NCBI GenBank assembly: GCA_902775975.1
Contig: CACYOC010000006.1
Span: forward strand, 1 to 64,000
Length of the DNA stretch: 64,000 nucleotides
Source of the DNA: an uncultured Bacteroidales bacterium
Lineage (GTDB): Bacteria; Bacteroidota; Bacteroidia; Bacteroidales; Bacteroidaceae
Direction of reading: 5' to 3'
Below, one piece after another: positions 35,336-43,941 of the stretch (position 1 is the stretch's first letter; each line of letters begins with the position of its first letter). The translations under genes were made by a program, and so were the position numbers. The notes under the pieces are model-generated. The model ran no database searches, had not been told where the DNA came from, and saw only the letters and a list, made by a program, of their open reading frames with translations.

Positions 35336-35947
35336 ATGAAAAAGTTGGTGTTATTGTGTTTAGTATTCTGTGCTATGACTGCTTTTGCACAGAAGGTTGA
35401 GATGGACAAGGAGTTGACTTCGCTGGTTGATGCGGTCAAGATTCTGAGAACTCCTGGTGAGGGAAGCTACAACAAGGCCAAGCAATTGCTGATGGCAGAC
35501 ACAAAATGGACTCCGATGAATGAGACCGGCGACCTACAGCCGACGGAATGCCGACCATCGGAGACACCGGGCTTTAAGTTGAACAGGATGATGACGAGCA
35601 TCGGCAAGGAGAGGAAGCACGTCGTTACAAAAAGCGACATGCTGAATGGTGAGGACGCACGCTACAGTTATTCACTTTATGAGCGTTCACTGAAGAAAGG
35701 GAAGTCGGCTACTTACAGTCTGAAGAACAGAAAGGGTAAGCAAACGATAGTGTTGGTGCCCTATTCAGAGAAGAAGGGAAGTCTGACTCTAAAGGTAAAT
35801 GGCAAGAAACCGACTGTTGCTGAGCAGGAAGATGGTACATTGGTGTGTGCTTTCAATGCTACGGGAAAGGAACTCTCATTGTCAGTTTCCAATCAGAGTG
35901 GTGCTCCGCTTTCGTTTGTAATTCTGAATTATAACAGTAGGAAATGA
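35336..35947 (+). CDS. small exported protein beside CHAT 3
   Basis: The ATG at 35336 gives a signal peptide (MKKLVLLCLVFCAMTAFAQ) and a mature protein of about 184 residues. The C-terminal half is beta-rich (GKSATYSLKNRKGKQTIVLV and LSLSVSNQSGAPLSFVILNY) and resembles the C-terminus of the 218-aa exported protein at 43942-44598 (SFVVISN). Both stand directly before a CHAT gene, and here the stop overlaps the CHAT 3 start (ATGATGA). That pairing suggests a dedicated partner, cofactor or inhibitor of the peptidase. I do not recognise a named family; the fold may be a PPC-like beta sandwich. Confidence 0.65.
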   Translation: MKKLVLLCLVFCAMTAFAQKVEMDKELTSLVDAVKILRTPGEGSYNKAKQLLMADTKWTPMNETGDLQPTECRPSETPGFKLNRMMTSIGKERKHVVTKSDMLNGEDARYSYSLYERSLKKGKSATYSLKNRKGKQTIVLVPYSEKKGSLTLKVNGKKPTVAEQEDGTLVCAFNATGKELSLSVSNQSGAPLSFVILNYNSRK

Positions 35948-38103
35948 TGAAAAGACTGTGGTTTCTTCTATGCTGCATGGCAGCAACGGTTTGCGTCACT
36001 GCTCAGAACGCCGGAACATGCTCCGACGATGATTTCCGTTACCTGATGAACAATCTTGTGACGAAGGGCAATCATTTTTATGAGCTGAGTGACAGGCGTG
36101 GTGTCATGCAGATGCTGGACTCCATCAATTCTTGTATCCAACAGCGTAGCCAGCATGGGAATCTTTCTGAAATGGACTCTTTGGAGTATAGGGCAGACTG
36201 GTATAAGCTCAGTGGCAGCTATCACTACGAGAACAGTTATTATGACAGTACGTCCCATGTCAAAGCCCATGAATGCTATCAAGAGGCATTGAAAATTTAC
36301 AAGCAGGCATTCTCCTCGGAAACGGATTTGCAGAAAGTGCCGATGATACATCGTGAATTGGCACTGCTCTGTTACAAAGAGAAAAACTATCCGGAAGCCT
36401 ATCGCTATACGAAACTGGCATACGACGCTTTTGAACAAGCCGTTCTGCGACAGGATATTGATGAAGACGATGCAGACTATCTGATGATACAGACGCAATT
36501 GGCCATGTGCTTAGCTCGTATGGGCAACACGAAGGAAGCCTTGGTTCTAATGGAGCGGCTGCAAAACAGGTATAAGGATAACGAAGAGCAATATGCTGAA
36601 GCGCTGCGCAAGAAGGCTAAAATCCTGATGTTGCAGGAGGAAGAAGGCGGCACGGGAAACCGCAGCGTGGCATTGGACTGCTATAAGCAGTTCTTTGCTT
36701 CCAAGAAGCAAGATGCTCTGGCTCATTTCATGGGCATGAACTCTGCTCAACGTGAGCAATACTGGATGCGAGTACGTCCGTTTGTCGTTGATTGCTACCG
36801 TTTGGAGGATGCCGATGCAGGCTTTCTTTATGATGTGACTCTGTTTGCCAAAGGGCTGCTGCTGCAATTGGACAGTGCCGGAGGTATGCGTCAGCCCATT
36901 CATGCTACATGGCAGATGGTGCAAGAGAAGTTGCAGCCTGATGCTTGTGCCATAGAGTTCGTTCAGTATGAGAAATACGGACAACAGCAGATGGGTGCTT
37001 TGGTGTTGAAGAAAACCGGTGAACCAGTATTTGTGAAGATGGCTTCTCCGGACAGCGTTTGGAAATATAAGATAGGAGATGATACCGTAGAAGAAAGACT
37101 GAGTGGCACCGGGCGTAGTAGCTTTAAAGCCATCAACAGGGTATATAATGACTCTTTGGGATTCTGGCAGAAAATTTGGAACAACGAGTTACTTTCAGTT
37201 ATAGAGCCCGTAAAGAAGGTCTATTTCGCTCCAGACGGCTATGTGCATCGCATTGCTATTGAATATATGTTCCCCAAAGCTTATCTCCCCAAGCGATTGC
37301 TCCGTCTTTCTTCAACCCGTAGGCTGTTAGAGCCTGTCGTGTCGCTGACAGCACAAAGTGCTTTGGTGATAGGAGACGTCAGGTATGACGATAAGACTCC
37401 CCAAAAAGCAGGTGACAACGACGCCTTGGCTTATAAGACGATGAGTGGAATTGCATTTCCGGAAATATCAGACTCCAGAAAAGAGTTAGACTCCATCCTT
37501 TTCGTCCGTCATCATCCGTCAGACCTGTTGCTGACGGCAGATGAAGCCACAGAAAATGAGCTGAGAGACCAGTGTGGGAAGTATTCTATCGTACATCTCT
37601 CGACACATGGAAAACTTCTGGCAAAGGATATCCCTTACGGTACGGATCTGAAGACTTGTCTGACGGATGAATCTCTTTCAGAGAACATCGTAGCTCTTGC
37701 CGGTGTCAATGTGGCATTGAGGGATGAGCATTTCAATCCTGACCAGACACATGACGGTTTGCTGTCAGCCAAGGAGATGGCATCGTTGGACATGAGCAAC
37801 ACTCAGCTGGTCGTATTGGCATGTTGTGAAACTGGGTTGGGACAGATAACTGCTGATGGTGTCTATGGCATTCAGCGTGGTTTGAAGAATGCCGGTGCAG
37901 GAATGATTGTTATGTCACTATGGGAAGCCACCAGTGATACAACGACATCGTTTATGATAGCTTTCCATCGAAAGTTAAAAGAAGGCATGGCTGTCGGTGA
38001 GGCCTTTTGGCAAACTCGTGACGCGATGTGGCAGAGCAGTGACGAGTCAGAACAAGAGCCTTGCTATTGGAATGTGTTTATATTGATAGACGCCTTGGAA
38101 TAA
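35944..38103 (+). CDS. exported TPR-CHAT peptidase 3
   Basis: At 719 residues this is the shortest intact CHAT protein here. A signal peptide (MMKRLWFLLCCMAATVCVTA) is followed by about four TPRs (HECYQEALKIYKQAFS; EAYRYTKLAYDAFEQAVL) and a CHAT domain from about residue 310. The dyad is His555 in SIVHLSTHGKLL and Cys628 in VVLACCETGLGQ, with the usual GVYGIQRGLKNAGAGMIVMS and LWEATSD after it. The gene overlaps the stop of the small exported protein by four bases and is the last gene of the MscS-led unit, ending at the hairpin terminator at 38129-38156. Substrate unknown. Confidence 0.82.
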   Translation: MMKRLWFLLCCMAATVCVTAQNAGTCSDDDFRYLMNNLVTKGNHFYELSDRRGVMQMLDSINSCIQQRSQHGNLSEMDSLEYRADWYKLSGSYHYENSYYDSTSHVKAHECYQEALKIYKQAFSSETDLQKVPMIHRELALLCYKEKNYPEAYRYTKLAYDAFEQAVLRQDIDEDDADYLMIQTQLAMCLARMGNTKEALVLMERLQNRYKDNEEQYAEALRKKAKILMLQEEEGGTGNRSVALDCYKQFFASKKQDALAHFMGMNSAQREQYWMRVRPFVVDCYRLEDADAGFLYDVTLFAKGLLLQLDSAGGMRQPIHATWQMVQEKLQPDACAIEFVQYEKYGQQQMGALVLKKTGEPVFVKMASPDSVWKYKIGDDTVEERLSGTGRSSFKAINRVYNDSLGFWQKIWNNELLSVIEPVKKVYFAPDGYVHRIAIEYMFPKAYLPKRLLRLSSTRRLLEPVVSLTAQSALVIGDVRYDDKTPQKAGDNDALAYKTMSGIAFPEISDSRKELDSILFVRHHPSDLLLTADEATENELRDQCGKYSIVHLSTHGKLLAKDIPYGTDLKTCLTDESLSENIVALAGVNVALRDEHFNPDQTHDGLLSAKEMASLDMSNTQLVVLACCETGLGQITADGVYGIQRGLKNAGAGMIVMSLWEATSDTTTSFMIAFHRKLKEGMAVGEAFWQTRDAMWQSSDESEQEPCYWNVFILIDALE

Positions 38104-38128
38104 AATAAAGAGAGTCTAACAAAAAAAT

Positions 38129-38156
38129 AGAGGGATGCCGTTCAAAGCATCCCTCT
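38129..38156. terminator. bidirectional terminator between convergent genes
   Basis: AGAGGGATGC (38129-38138) and GCATCCCTCT (38147-38156) form a perfect 10-bp stem with an 8-base loop. It is flanked by an A-run on the left and Ts on the right, so it can act on both strands. It separates CHAT 3 from the convergent gene at 38191-38874. Confidence 0.85.
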
Positions 38157-38190
38157 TTGCATAATACCATACGAATATGTATATGCTAAA

Positions 38191-38874
38191 TTAGTTGGTA
38201 CCCATACAGTATCTGTTATAGACACGGCCCAGGTTCTTAATCTTGATGATAAATACACCTGTCCAACGCGGAGTGAAGCTAACCAGACAGTCATCACCAT
38301 AAGAGTTGTCATAGGTAATCAGGTTGCCATTCTCGTCGTAAACATACAGGTCGAGGTCTGTGTCACCATCACCGCTGACAGCAACATAAGCAGGCTCACC
38401 AGCACGGAAGGTAATTCTCCAGATGTCGGTGCAATTGCCGTTAACAGAATCACAAACTCTGCGTGGGCCACCAGTGGCACCTCTTGTGCTCTTCTCAGCA
38501 TCCTTAATCAGGGCCAGCAGGGTCTTGTCGCCATCAGCAAACTTGGTGGCATCAGCAAGGATCTGTGCTTCGTTTAAAGAAATCTGGTCTTTCTTCGTAA
38601 TGCCAGTTGCGGGAGCTGTTCCTTCCTGAGTCTTAGCAGCCTGATCCTTAGCATCGGTAACACCCAACTGCTTGTAAATCAGCACAGCCTGAATCAGGGG
38701 AAGAGCGTCTTTCTTCTCGTAGCCGTACTTTACCAGCTTGCCGGCCATGTCGAGCAACTCTGCCTGCTGGGGATTTTCCTTACCGGTTACTTCTGCTGCG
38801 GGTTGTGCCTGCTGAGCAAAGGCAGATACTGAGAGTAACATTGCAGCGCTTAATACTAATTGTTTGAGAAACAT
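38191..38874 (-). CDS. exported protein with PPC-like C-terminal domain
   Basis: The 227-aa protein has a signal peptide (MFLKQLVLSAAMLLSVSAFA), a helical middle of about 100 residues (ELLDMAGKLVKYGYEKKDAL) and a C-terminal beta sandwich (about 140-227). The latter holds the pattern of bacterial pre-peptidase C-terminal domains: FRAGEPAYVAVSGDGDTDLD, LYVYDENGNLI and GVFIIKIKNLGR. PPC domains bind peptide or act as secretion or folding modules. It is the only minus-strand gene in the middle of the island, convergent with CHAT 3 and divergent from RyR 2, and is probably an exported companion of the peptidases. Minus-strand TATTTTTG at 38989-38996 may be its -7 box. Confidence 0.7.
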   Translation of the reverse strand: MFLKQLVLSAAMLLSVSAFAQQAQPAAEVTGKENPQQAELLDMAGKLVKYGYEKKDALPLIQAVLIYKQLGVTDAKDQAAKTQEGTAPATGITKKDQISLNEAQILADATKFADGDKTLLALIKDAEKSTRGATGGPRRVCDSVNGNCTDIWRITFRAGEPAYVAVSGDGDTDLDLYVYDENGNLITYDNSYGDDCLVSFTPRWTGVFIIKIKNLGRVYNRYCMGTN

Positions 38875-39056
38875 AGTAATTTTAAATTTTTAGTTGCCTA
38901 TTGCCTCCCAGATTCAGCATTACTTATTTTTTTGGTTGTAAGGAGACTTTTGCATCTGAGCAAATACAACCTCATTTGTTTTCCTCTGCAAAAATACATA
39001 ATTTTTCTTTCCTTATATACAAAAAGACTGTTTTTTTTGTTTTTTTTGCTAAAAAA

Positions 39057-39089
39057 TATGGATGATTTAGGAAATAATGAGTAAATTTG
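39057..39089 (+). promoter_or_regulatory. RyR 2 operon promoter with the shared element
   Basis: TAAATTTG at 39082-39089 is preceded at exactly five bases by TTTAGGAAATA (39066-39076), as in the CHAT 2 and MscS promoters. The upstream box is TATG at 39057-39060, a weaker match to TTTG. The ATG at 39116 follows 26 bases downstream; a longer frame starting at 39077 begins inside the promoter and is excluded. Confidence 0.65.
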
Positions 39090-39115
39090 CCACAATTATT
39101 ACCTATATAATATAT

Positions 39116-40639
39116 ATGAGGAATCAAATACTAATCATTGGAAACCATCCTATCCGCACAAATTTGGCAGAACAATACCACCAACGAGGCGACGAAGTGA
39201 CATTTCTGCCGGATGCTGATACTCTTACTGCTCAGACATTGGCCTCCATCAGTGAGATTGTCCTTCTGGCCGATGATGAGAAGACGATGGAAGAGGCAGA
39301 CAATGAGGTTATGTGTGTTTTGCGCAAAATTGCGGAGTGGTACGCTCCAGACAGTCGGCATAGTAAGCGGCTGCTGTGTCACCTCTTGTTGAGAAGCCAG
39401 TCGCTACTTCACATGATTCGCCTGGAAGGATTCTGTAAAGAGATAGAGGAAAAGCTGGAGGTGAATCCTTTTACCATCGAAGACCAGTGGAGTCAGAATG
39501 TTTCCTTGCATCTCGACAGAGAACCGATCACTAAGCAGTCAGACAAGACTGTCCATCTTGTTCTTTTTGGTATGTCGCAAGTGGCAGAACAGGTGGCTAT
39601 CAATGCAGCTCACGTGTGCCACTTCCCCAACTATTTGCAGCAAGGTCACCAGTTGCGTACTCGTATTACCGTTATCGATGATGAGGCGATAGAGAAAAGC
39701 AACGAGTGGATACAACGATACAAGCATCTGTTTGATAATAGCTATTACCGTTTTATCGATACCCGTCAGCGTCCTGCTGTTATTGAGGTCAGCCGTCCCA
39801 TGTATCAGGAACGTGAAGATTTCGTCGATGTTGAATGGGAATTCGTGTCTGCATCGCCTTACGACAGATTGGTAAGAGAAAAACTGACTCAGTGGTCGAT
39901 GAGTCAGTTGCAGTTGTTATCCATCGTTTTTGCCAATCAGACCAACGATGTTCTTAACGATGCCTTGCATCTTCCTGCAGCCGTCGTTGATGCCAAAGTG
40001 CCTGTTTATGTGTATATGCGTAACGATGATGCTTATTGTCAGATGAGACATTCGGATAATACCCCTTGTCTGCATCCTTTCGGGATGGTTTCCCGAGGCT
40101 ATGACGTGAACATTCCTTTGGTGAAGATGGCAAAGACTGTGAACTATATCTACGATCGCTGTTACGAAGAGAACGACAAGGACTGGAACGGACACCTGCG
40201 CTTTGCGGTGGAGATAGACGCAGAGAAGAGAGATTCGTTGTGGACCAGGATGTCTGGTGCCAAGCGCATGTCGAATATTTATAATGCCATGACTATTGGA
40301 GTGAAGATGCGCTCTATGGGCTTCCAGGATGACGAATGGGATAAAGTCTATGATATGTCTCAGGAAGAAATGGAAACCCTTGCTGAGGTGGAGCACAACC
40401 GATGGAGTGTGGAAGAACTCATTCTTGGATGGCGTCCCTGCAACGATGAAGAACAGCGTGCAGTCGAGGCCGACGTTACGATGAAGGAGCAGTTCAAAAA
40501 ACGTAAGATACATTACGATTTGCGGGCTTATAACGACCTGCGTCCTGATGGTACAGGAAGACCAGTGCAGGTATATGACCGATGCCTGTCAGCATGTATT
40601 CCTTTAATCGCCAAAGAAAGTAAAGGAGGTGAACGATGA
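39116..40639 (+). CDS. Rossmann-like plus RyR-domain protein 2
   Basis: The 507-aa soluble protein begins with a Rossmann-type nucleotide-binding start (MRNQILIIGNHPIRTNLAEQ). A second TrkA-N/RCK-like domain follows at about 143-300 (VHLVLFGMSQVAEQVAINAA, LRTRITVIDDEAI). The C-terminal 90 residues are a RyR domain (METLAEVEHNRWSVEELILG, then HYDLRAYNDLRPD). The layout parallels RyR 1 at 34136-35293, but with an additional Rossmann unit. It is first in a tightly coupled operon: its stop overlaps the ATG of the FHA-like/trypsin-like gene (ATGA). A ligand-sensing or regulatory role in the cytoplasm is inferred. Confidence 0.72.
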   Translation: MRNQILIIGNHPIRTNLAEQYHQRGDEVTFLPDADTLTAQTLASISEIVLLADDEKTMEEADNEVMCVLRKIAEWYAPDSRHSKRLLCHLLLRSQSLLHMIRLEGFCKEIEEKLEVNPFTIEDQWSQNVSLHLDREPITKQSDKTVHLVLFGMSQVAEQVAINAAHVCHFPNYLQQGHQLRTRITVIDDEAIEKSNEWIQRYKHLFDNSYYRFIDTRQRPAVIEVSRPMYQEREDFVDVEWEFVSASPYDRLVREKLTQWSMSQLQLLSIVFANQTNDVLNDALHLPAAVVDAKVPVYVYMRNDDAYCQMRHSDNTPCLHPFGMVSRGYDVNIPLVKMAKTVNYIYDRCYEENDKDWNGHLRFAVEIDAEKRDSLWTRMSGAKRMSNIYNAMTIGVKMRSMGFQDDEWDKVYDMSQEEMETLAEVEHNRWSVEELILGWRPCNDEEQRAVEADVTMKEQFKKRKIHYDLRAYNDLRPDGTGRPVQVYDRCLSACIPLIAKESKGGER

Positions 40640-41988
40640 ATGAGAAAACCTATTACTCGCTACGGCTTTTAGGCTCCAACGCCTTCCATTCGAAGGATGA
40701 TGTACTGAAAACCACCAATCAGGTGTTGAATATCGGCGAGACGGCAGATTGCGAGATACGTTTTGAACAAGGGCAGTATGAGCCGGAGCGCTATGCCACT
40801 ATTGTAGAGAATGAAGATGGAAAGAGCTGGCGGCTGATACAACGTTCAGAATACGTAAAAGCACAGATTGCAGGTTCTGGCGACTTTGGCTATGTTCATC
40901 AGTTGAAGGACGGCGATGTCATCAGCTTTGATGGGCAAGACATGGAATTAGAGTTCCACATTCACCACGATAGCAATTACGGTGCGCTGGGCGTTGTCAT
41001 AGAGCAGAAGACCAACCTGAAGCTGTTGTATTTTGTCATTGGCATCGTTGCCATGATAGCTGTTGCTTTTGCCTTCTTCCGCTCAGGAGACATCTCCTAT
41101 GATAAGATCAAGGAATATGATTCTTCCGTTTATCTTCTCCAGGTTGATTCCGTTCAGTGGATAGCTGTCGCTCATGGTGATACTACCCTGGTAAGGCCTA
41201 CTCTAAACACACAGGGAACGGGAGCCGTAGGAACGGCGTTTCTTACCACCGACAATAAGTTGGTTACCGCTCGTCATTGCATAGAATACTGGATAGGCGA
41301 GGATATCGATGAGATGCCGAAGACTCGTGCTCCCGATGATGTTAGGACGTGGGCTGTACTGGCAGAGACTTATATGTACAATAAAGATCCTGAAAATGAC
41401 TCCATACAGATGCTCCGTGTCTATTTCTCAGTATGCAAGTCCAATGACAGGGAACATCCCGTGTTCTCTTTTTCCTCTACCGACCCTTGTGTACACATCA
41501 ACCGTGATCACGATGGCTTTTTGGAGTTTGGCGACTATGACAATGTCTATGTATGGCGGACTGTTCATCCTACTCCAGATGCAGCAGAGAGAGAACTGGG
41601 CGACATCGTATATATCGATGTAGATAAAAAGGGAGCCATTGCCTTGGCAGATTCTGCGACCATCTCCTCACTGACGCAGTCTTCCGCTGTGGCTGTCCTT
41701 GGTTTTCCACGTAATTTGAAGGAGATAAAGTGCAAGTTTAGTTCTGGTCGCATCGCAGAAGACCGTAGCGACACTACTGGTGTCAATCCAAACATTCAGT
41801 TTGATGCCAATATTACTCATGGATTCTCTGGCGGGCCCCTGTTTATTCGTAAGGGAAACACGTATTTTGCCGCTGGTGTCGTGTCAAAGATTGATACTGA
41901 GAATGGCATATACAAGAAAGCCGTTCCCGTTACAGAGATAGATAACATGATATCAAGAGAAAAAGAAAGGAAAGGAGGCAACCAATGA
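40636..41988 (+). CDS. FHA-like/transmembrane/trypsin-like protease
   Basis: The 450-aa protein has an FHA-like cytoplasmic domain (about 22-110: LNIGETADCEIRF, then YVHQLKDGDVISFDGQDMEL), one transmembrane helix (128-148, LLYFVIGIVAMIAVAFAFF) and an external trypsin-like domain. His214 in LVTARHCIEYW, Asp300 or Asp302 in FGDYDNVYVW and Ser398 in ITHGFSGGPLF form the expected triad. FHA domains bind phosphothreonine, so phosphorylation in the cytoplasm could control the protease across the membrane; this is inference. It is coupled by four-base ATGA overlaps to RyR 2 upstream and the kinase-like gene downstream. No signal peptide precedes the FHA part, consistent with the inside-out topology. 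Confidence 0.82.
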   Translation: MNEKTYYSLRLLGSNAFHSKDDVLKTTNQVLNIGETADCEIRFEQGQYEPERYATIVENEDGKSWRLIQRSEYVKAQIAGSGDFGYVHQLKDGDVISFDGQDMELEFHIHHDSNYGALGVVIEQKTNLKLLYFVIGIVAMIAVAFAFFRSGDISYDKIKEYDSSVYLLQVDSVQWIAVAHGDTTLVRPTLNTQGTGAVGTAFLTTDNKLVTARHCIEYWIGEDIDEMPKTRAPDDVRTWAVLAETYMYNKDPENDSIQMLRVYFSVCKSNDREHPVFSFSSTDPCVHINRDHDGFLEFGDYDNVYVWRTVHPTPDAAERELGDIVYIDVDKKGAIALADSATISSLTQSSAVAVLGFPRNLKEIKCKFSSGRIAEDRSDTTGVNPNIQFDANITHGFSGGPLFIRKGNTYFAAGVVSKIDTENGIYKKAVPVTEIDNMISREKERKGGNQ

Positions 41989-42542
41989 CCGACAAGACAA
42001 CGATACGCTCCATAGCAGGCTATAGTAATGAGCAGGCACTATGGACGCTGCTGGTCGACATGACAGCATCAACGGCAGGACAATCAGGACAGTGGATTGT
42101 TCCATCACCAGAAACCGTCATTGTCGATGGTGACCATTTCTTGCTCGATGCCACCCATGAGCCCACAGCCGAGTTTTTCCCACCCGAAGGGATAAGCCCC
42201 TTTGAGGAGCAGGGGTTCGTTTGGTCGTTAGGAGCTCTGGTGTGTTACGCATCGTCAGGCCATTATGTCTTTGGCGGTCACGGTGGCACATACCAGAAGC
42301 GTCACCCCAAGACAGCCCTGCCTACTTTGCGAAAAGAACATTCGGCATTGACAGCTGTGGTAAAACGCTGCCTATGCTATACTCCGGCACAGCGCATCAG
42401 CGTTCGTGAACTGCACGACATTGCTGTTGACTCACTGACACGCAATACCCAGAAGAGTAGGGTAAAACGTATCGTTCCTACAGGGGCTGAATCTTCTCAG
42501 TCAGCCTATGCTGACGATGTCTGGCCAGAAACCATGCGATAA
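41985..42542 (+). CDS. protein kinase C-lobe-like protein, no catalytic motifs
   Basis: The 185-aa product resembles the second half of a Ser/Thr kinase: FVWSLGALVCYASSGHYVFG matches the helix F segment (usually DIYSLG), and RCLCYTPAQRISVRELHDIA matches the conserved helix G-I arginine region. The N-lobe, HRD and DFG motifs are missing, so it should not phosphorylate anything by itself. It may be a pseudokinase that docks to the FHA-like protein, whose stop it overlaps by four bases. It could equally be a decayed fragment, but the open frame and coupling favour a retained function. The similarity is from motif reading only. Confidence 0.5.
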   Translation: MTDKTTIRSIAGYSNEQALWTLLVDMTASTAGQSGQWIVPSPETVIVDGDHFLLDATHEPTAEFFPPEGISPFEEQGFVWSLGALVCYASSGHYVFGGHGGTYQKRHPKTALPTLRKEHSALTAVVKRCLCYTPAQRISVRELHDIAVDSLTRNTQKSRVKRIVPTGAESSQSAYADDVWPETMR

Positions 42543-42603
42543 AAGATGTGTCAAACTCTACCCCCATTTTGATAAACAATTAATACTTCATCACAATAAA
42601 CCT

Positions 42604-43923
42604 ATGGCAACACAGCAGTACGATATCTTTATCAGCTACCGCCGTACCGGTGGTGCACAGTATGCTCGCATCCTGCAGCTTATGCTGACACAAAGAGGCT
42701 ACAAGGTGTTCTTGGACTACGACGAGCTCACCGACGGTGTCTTTGGCGACCATATCAAAGACGCTATCCATAAAGCCCCCGTTTTTATGCTTGTACTCTC
42801 GGCAGGTTCCATGGCGCGGTGCGTCAACGAGTCCGATTGGGTGCGTCAGGAAATCATGTTAGCTTTAGAGCAGGGGAAACATATAGTGCCCGTTAATCCC
42901 GACAATAGTTTTGACGGCTTTCCTGAAGATACCGACGGTCATGTCTTTCCGGCAGTGATAAAGGAGAAAGTCGGTTCCCTTCAATACTCAGAGATCGGCT
43001 TCGGACAGACCCTTGGCATCACTATCGACCTGATGATTAAGAACCGCCTGGTACCCACCTTGGGAATACGAAATGTTTCCGATCATGTTGATGCAGATTT
43101 TGACGCAGCAAAAGAGTCGCTCCGCAAGATGGATGCCCATCATAAACGAATGCGAAGGTTAGGCATTGTTGGCGTTGTTGGTGTTATCCTGATAGTGCTT
43201 GCTACCTGTCTTCTCTTTTGGCGGCATCAGCTTATCCGAGAGCAAGATGAAAAAGAATTGGCTGCTCTTGAAGCAATGCGAATGGAATTGCAGGAAAAAT
43301 ATAAGACCTTTGGTCTGCAGCTTTCGTCAGGGCTTAGCATGTCGCAGATGAATACCATCGATACGCTGCTCCTCAATATGGTTCCTGTGCGCCCCGACAC
43401 TTTGTGGATGAGTCAGTTCGAATTTTCCGTAGGACAATGGTTCGGTATTAAAGGAGAACCTTATGACGATGCTCAGAAAAACATGCCGATGAACAATGTT
43501 TCGTTCGGAGAGGTGCTTCTGTTCCTGAGCGATGTCGGTGATATGACAAATCTCAACATTACGCTTCCTTCAGCAGATGAATGGGAATATGCAGCACGAG
43601 GTGGCTCTTTCCATGAAACGACCACCTATGTAGGAAGCAATACCCCTGACGCTGTAGCATGGTATAAAGATAATGCCAATGGGCATGCTCACCCCAGCGA
43701 TGGGCAGCAAGGAAAGGAACCAAATACACTGGACCTTTATGACATGAGTGGCAATGTCAGCGAGTGGTGTAACACCCCTTACGGAGAGAACGGATTATAT
43801 ACGGTCTGCGGAGGAAATTACCTGTCTTCAGCTTCGGAAGTAACAACAGTCTCACGCAAAGGTATGGATGCTAATTCCAAAGAGCCGACAGTGGGTTTCC
43901 GTATCGTCATTAAGAAACAATAA
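42604..43923 (+). CDS. TIR/transmembrane/FGE-sulfatase-domain protein
   Basis: The ATG at 42604 begins MATQQYDIFISYRRTGGAQY, a canonical TIR start; the frame is open for 32 further codons upstream with no homology. The TIR domain spans about 5-140, with Glu83 (DWVRQEI) in the catalytic position. A transmembrane helix (about 186-206) leads to an external formylglycine-generating-enzyme-like domain (about 255-439: NVSFGEVLLFL, LPSADEWEYAARGGSF, DLYDMSGNVSEWCNTPYG, VGFRIVIKK). In signalling proteins this fold usually binds ligands rather than acting as an enzyme. The protein could sense an external cue and control cytoplasmic NAD or nucleotide chemistry. It follows the kinase-like gene by 61 bases in the same operon. 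Confidence 0.82.
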   Translation: MATQQYDIFISYRRTGGAQYARILQLMLTQRGYKVFLDYDELTDGVFGDHIKDAIHKAPVFMLVLSAGSMARCVNESDWVRQEIMLALEQGKHIVPVNPDNSFDGFPEDTDGHVFPAVIKEKVGSLQYSEIGFGQTLGITIDLMIKNRLVPTLGIRNVSDHVDADFDAAKESLRKMDAHHKRMRRLGIVGVVGVILIVLATCLLFWRHQLIREQDEKELAALEAMRMELQEKYKTFGLQLSSGLSMSQMNTIDTLLLNMVPVRPDTLWMSQFEFSVGQWFGIKGEPYDDAQKNMPMNNVSFGEVLLFLSDVGDMTNLNITLPSADEWEYAARGGSFHETTTYVGSNTPDAVAWYKDNANGHAHPSDGQQGKEPNTLDLYDMSGNVSEWCNTPYGENGLYTVCGGNYLSSASEVTTVSRKGMDANSKEPTVGFRIVIKKQ

Positions 43924-43941
43924 CCATCAAAATTTACAATT

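Noticed and set aside
42604..43923. FGE domain as target of a diversity-generating retroelement
   Set aside because: No reverse transcriptase, template repeat or variable-region copy was seen in the window.
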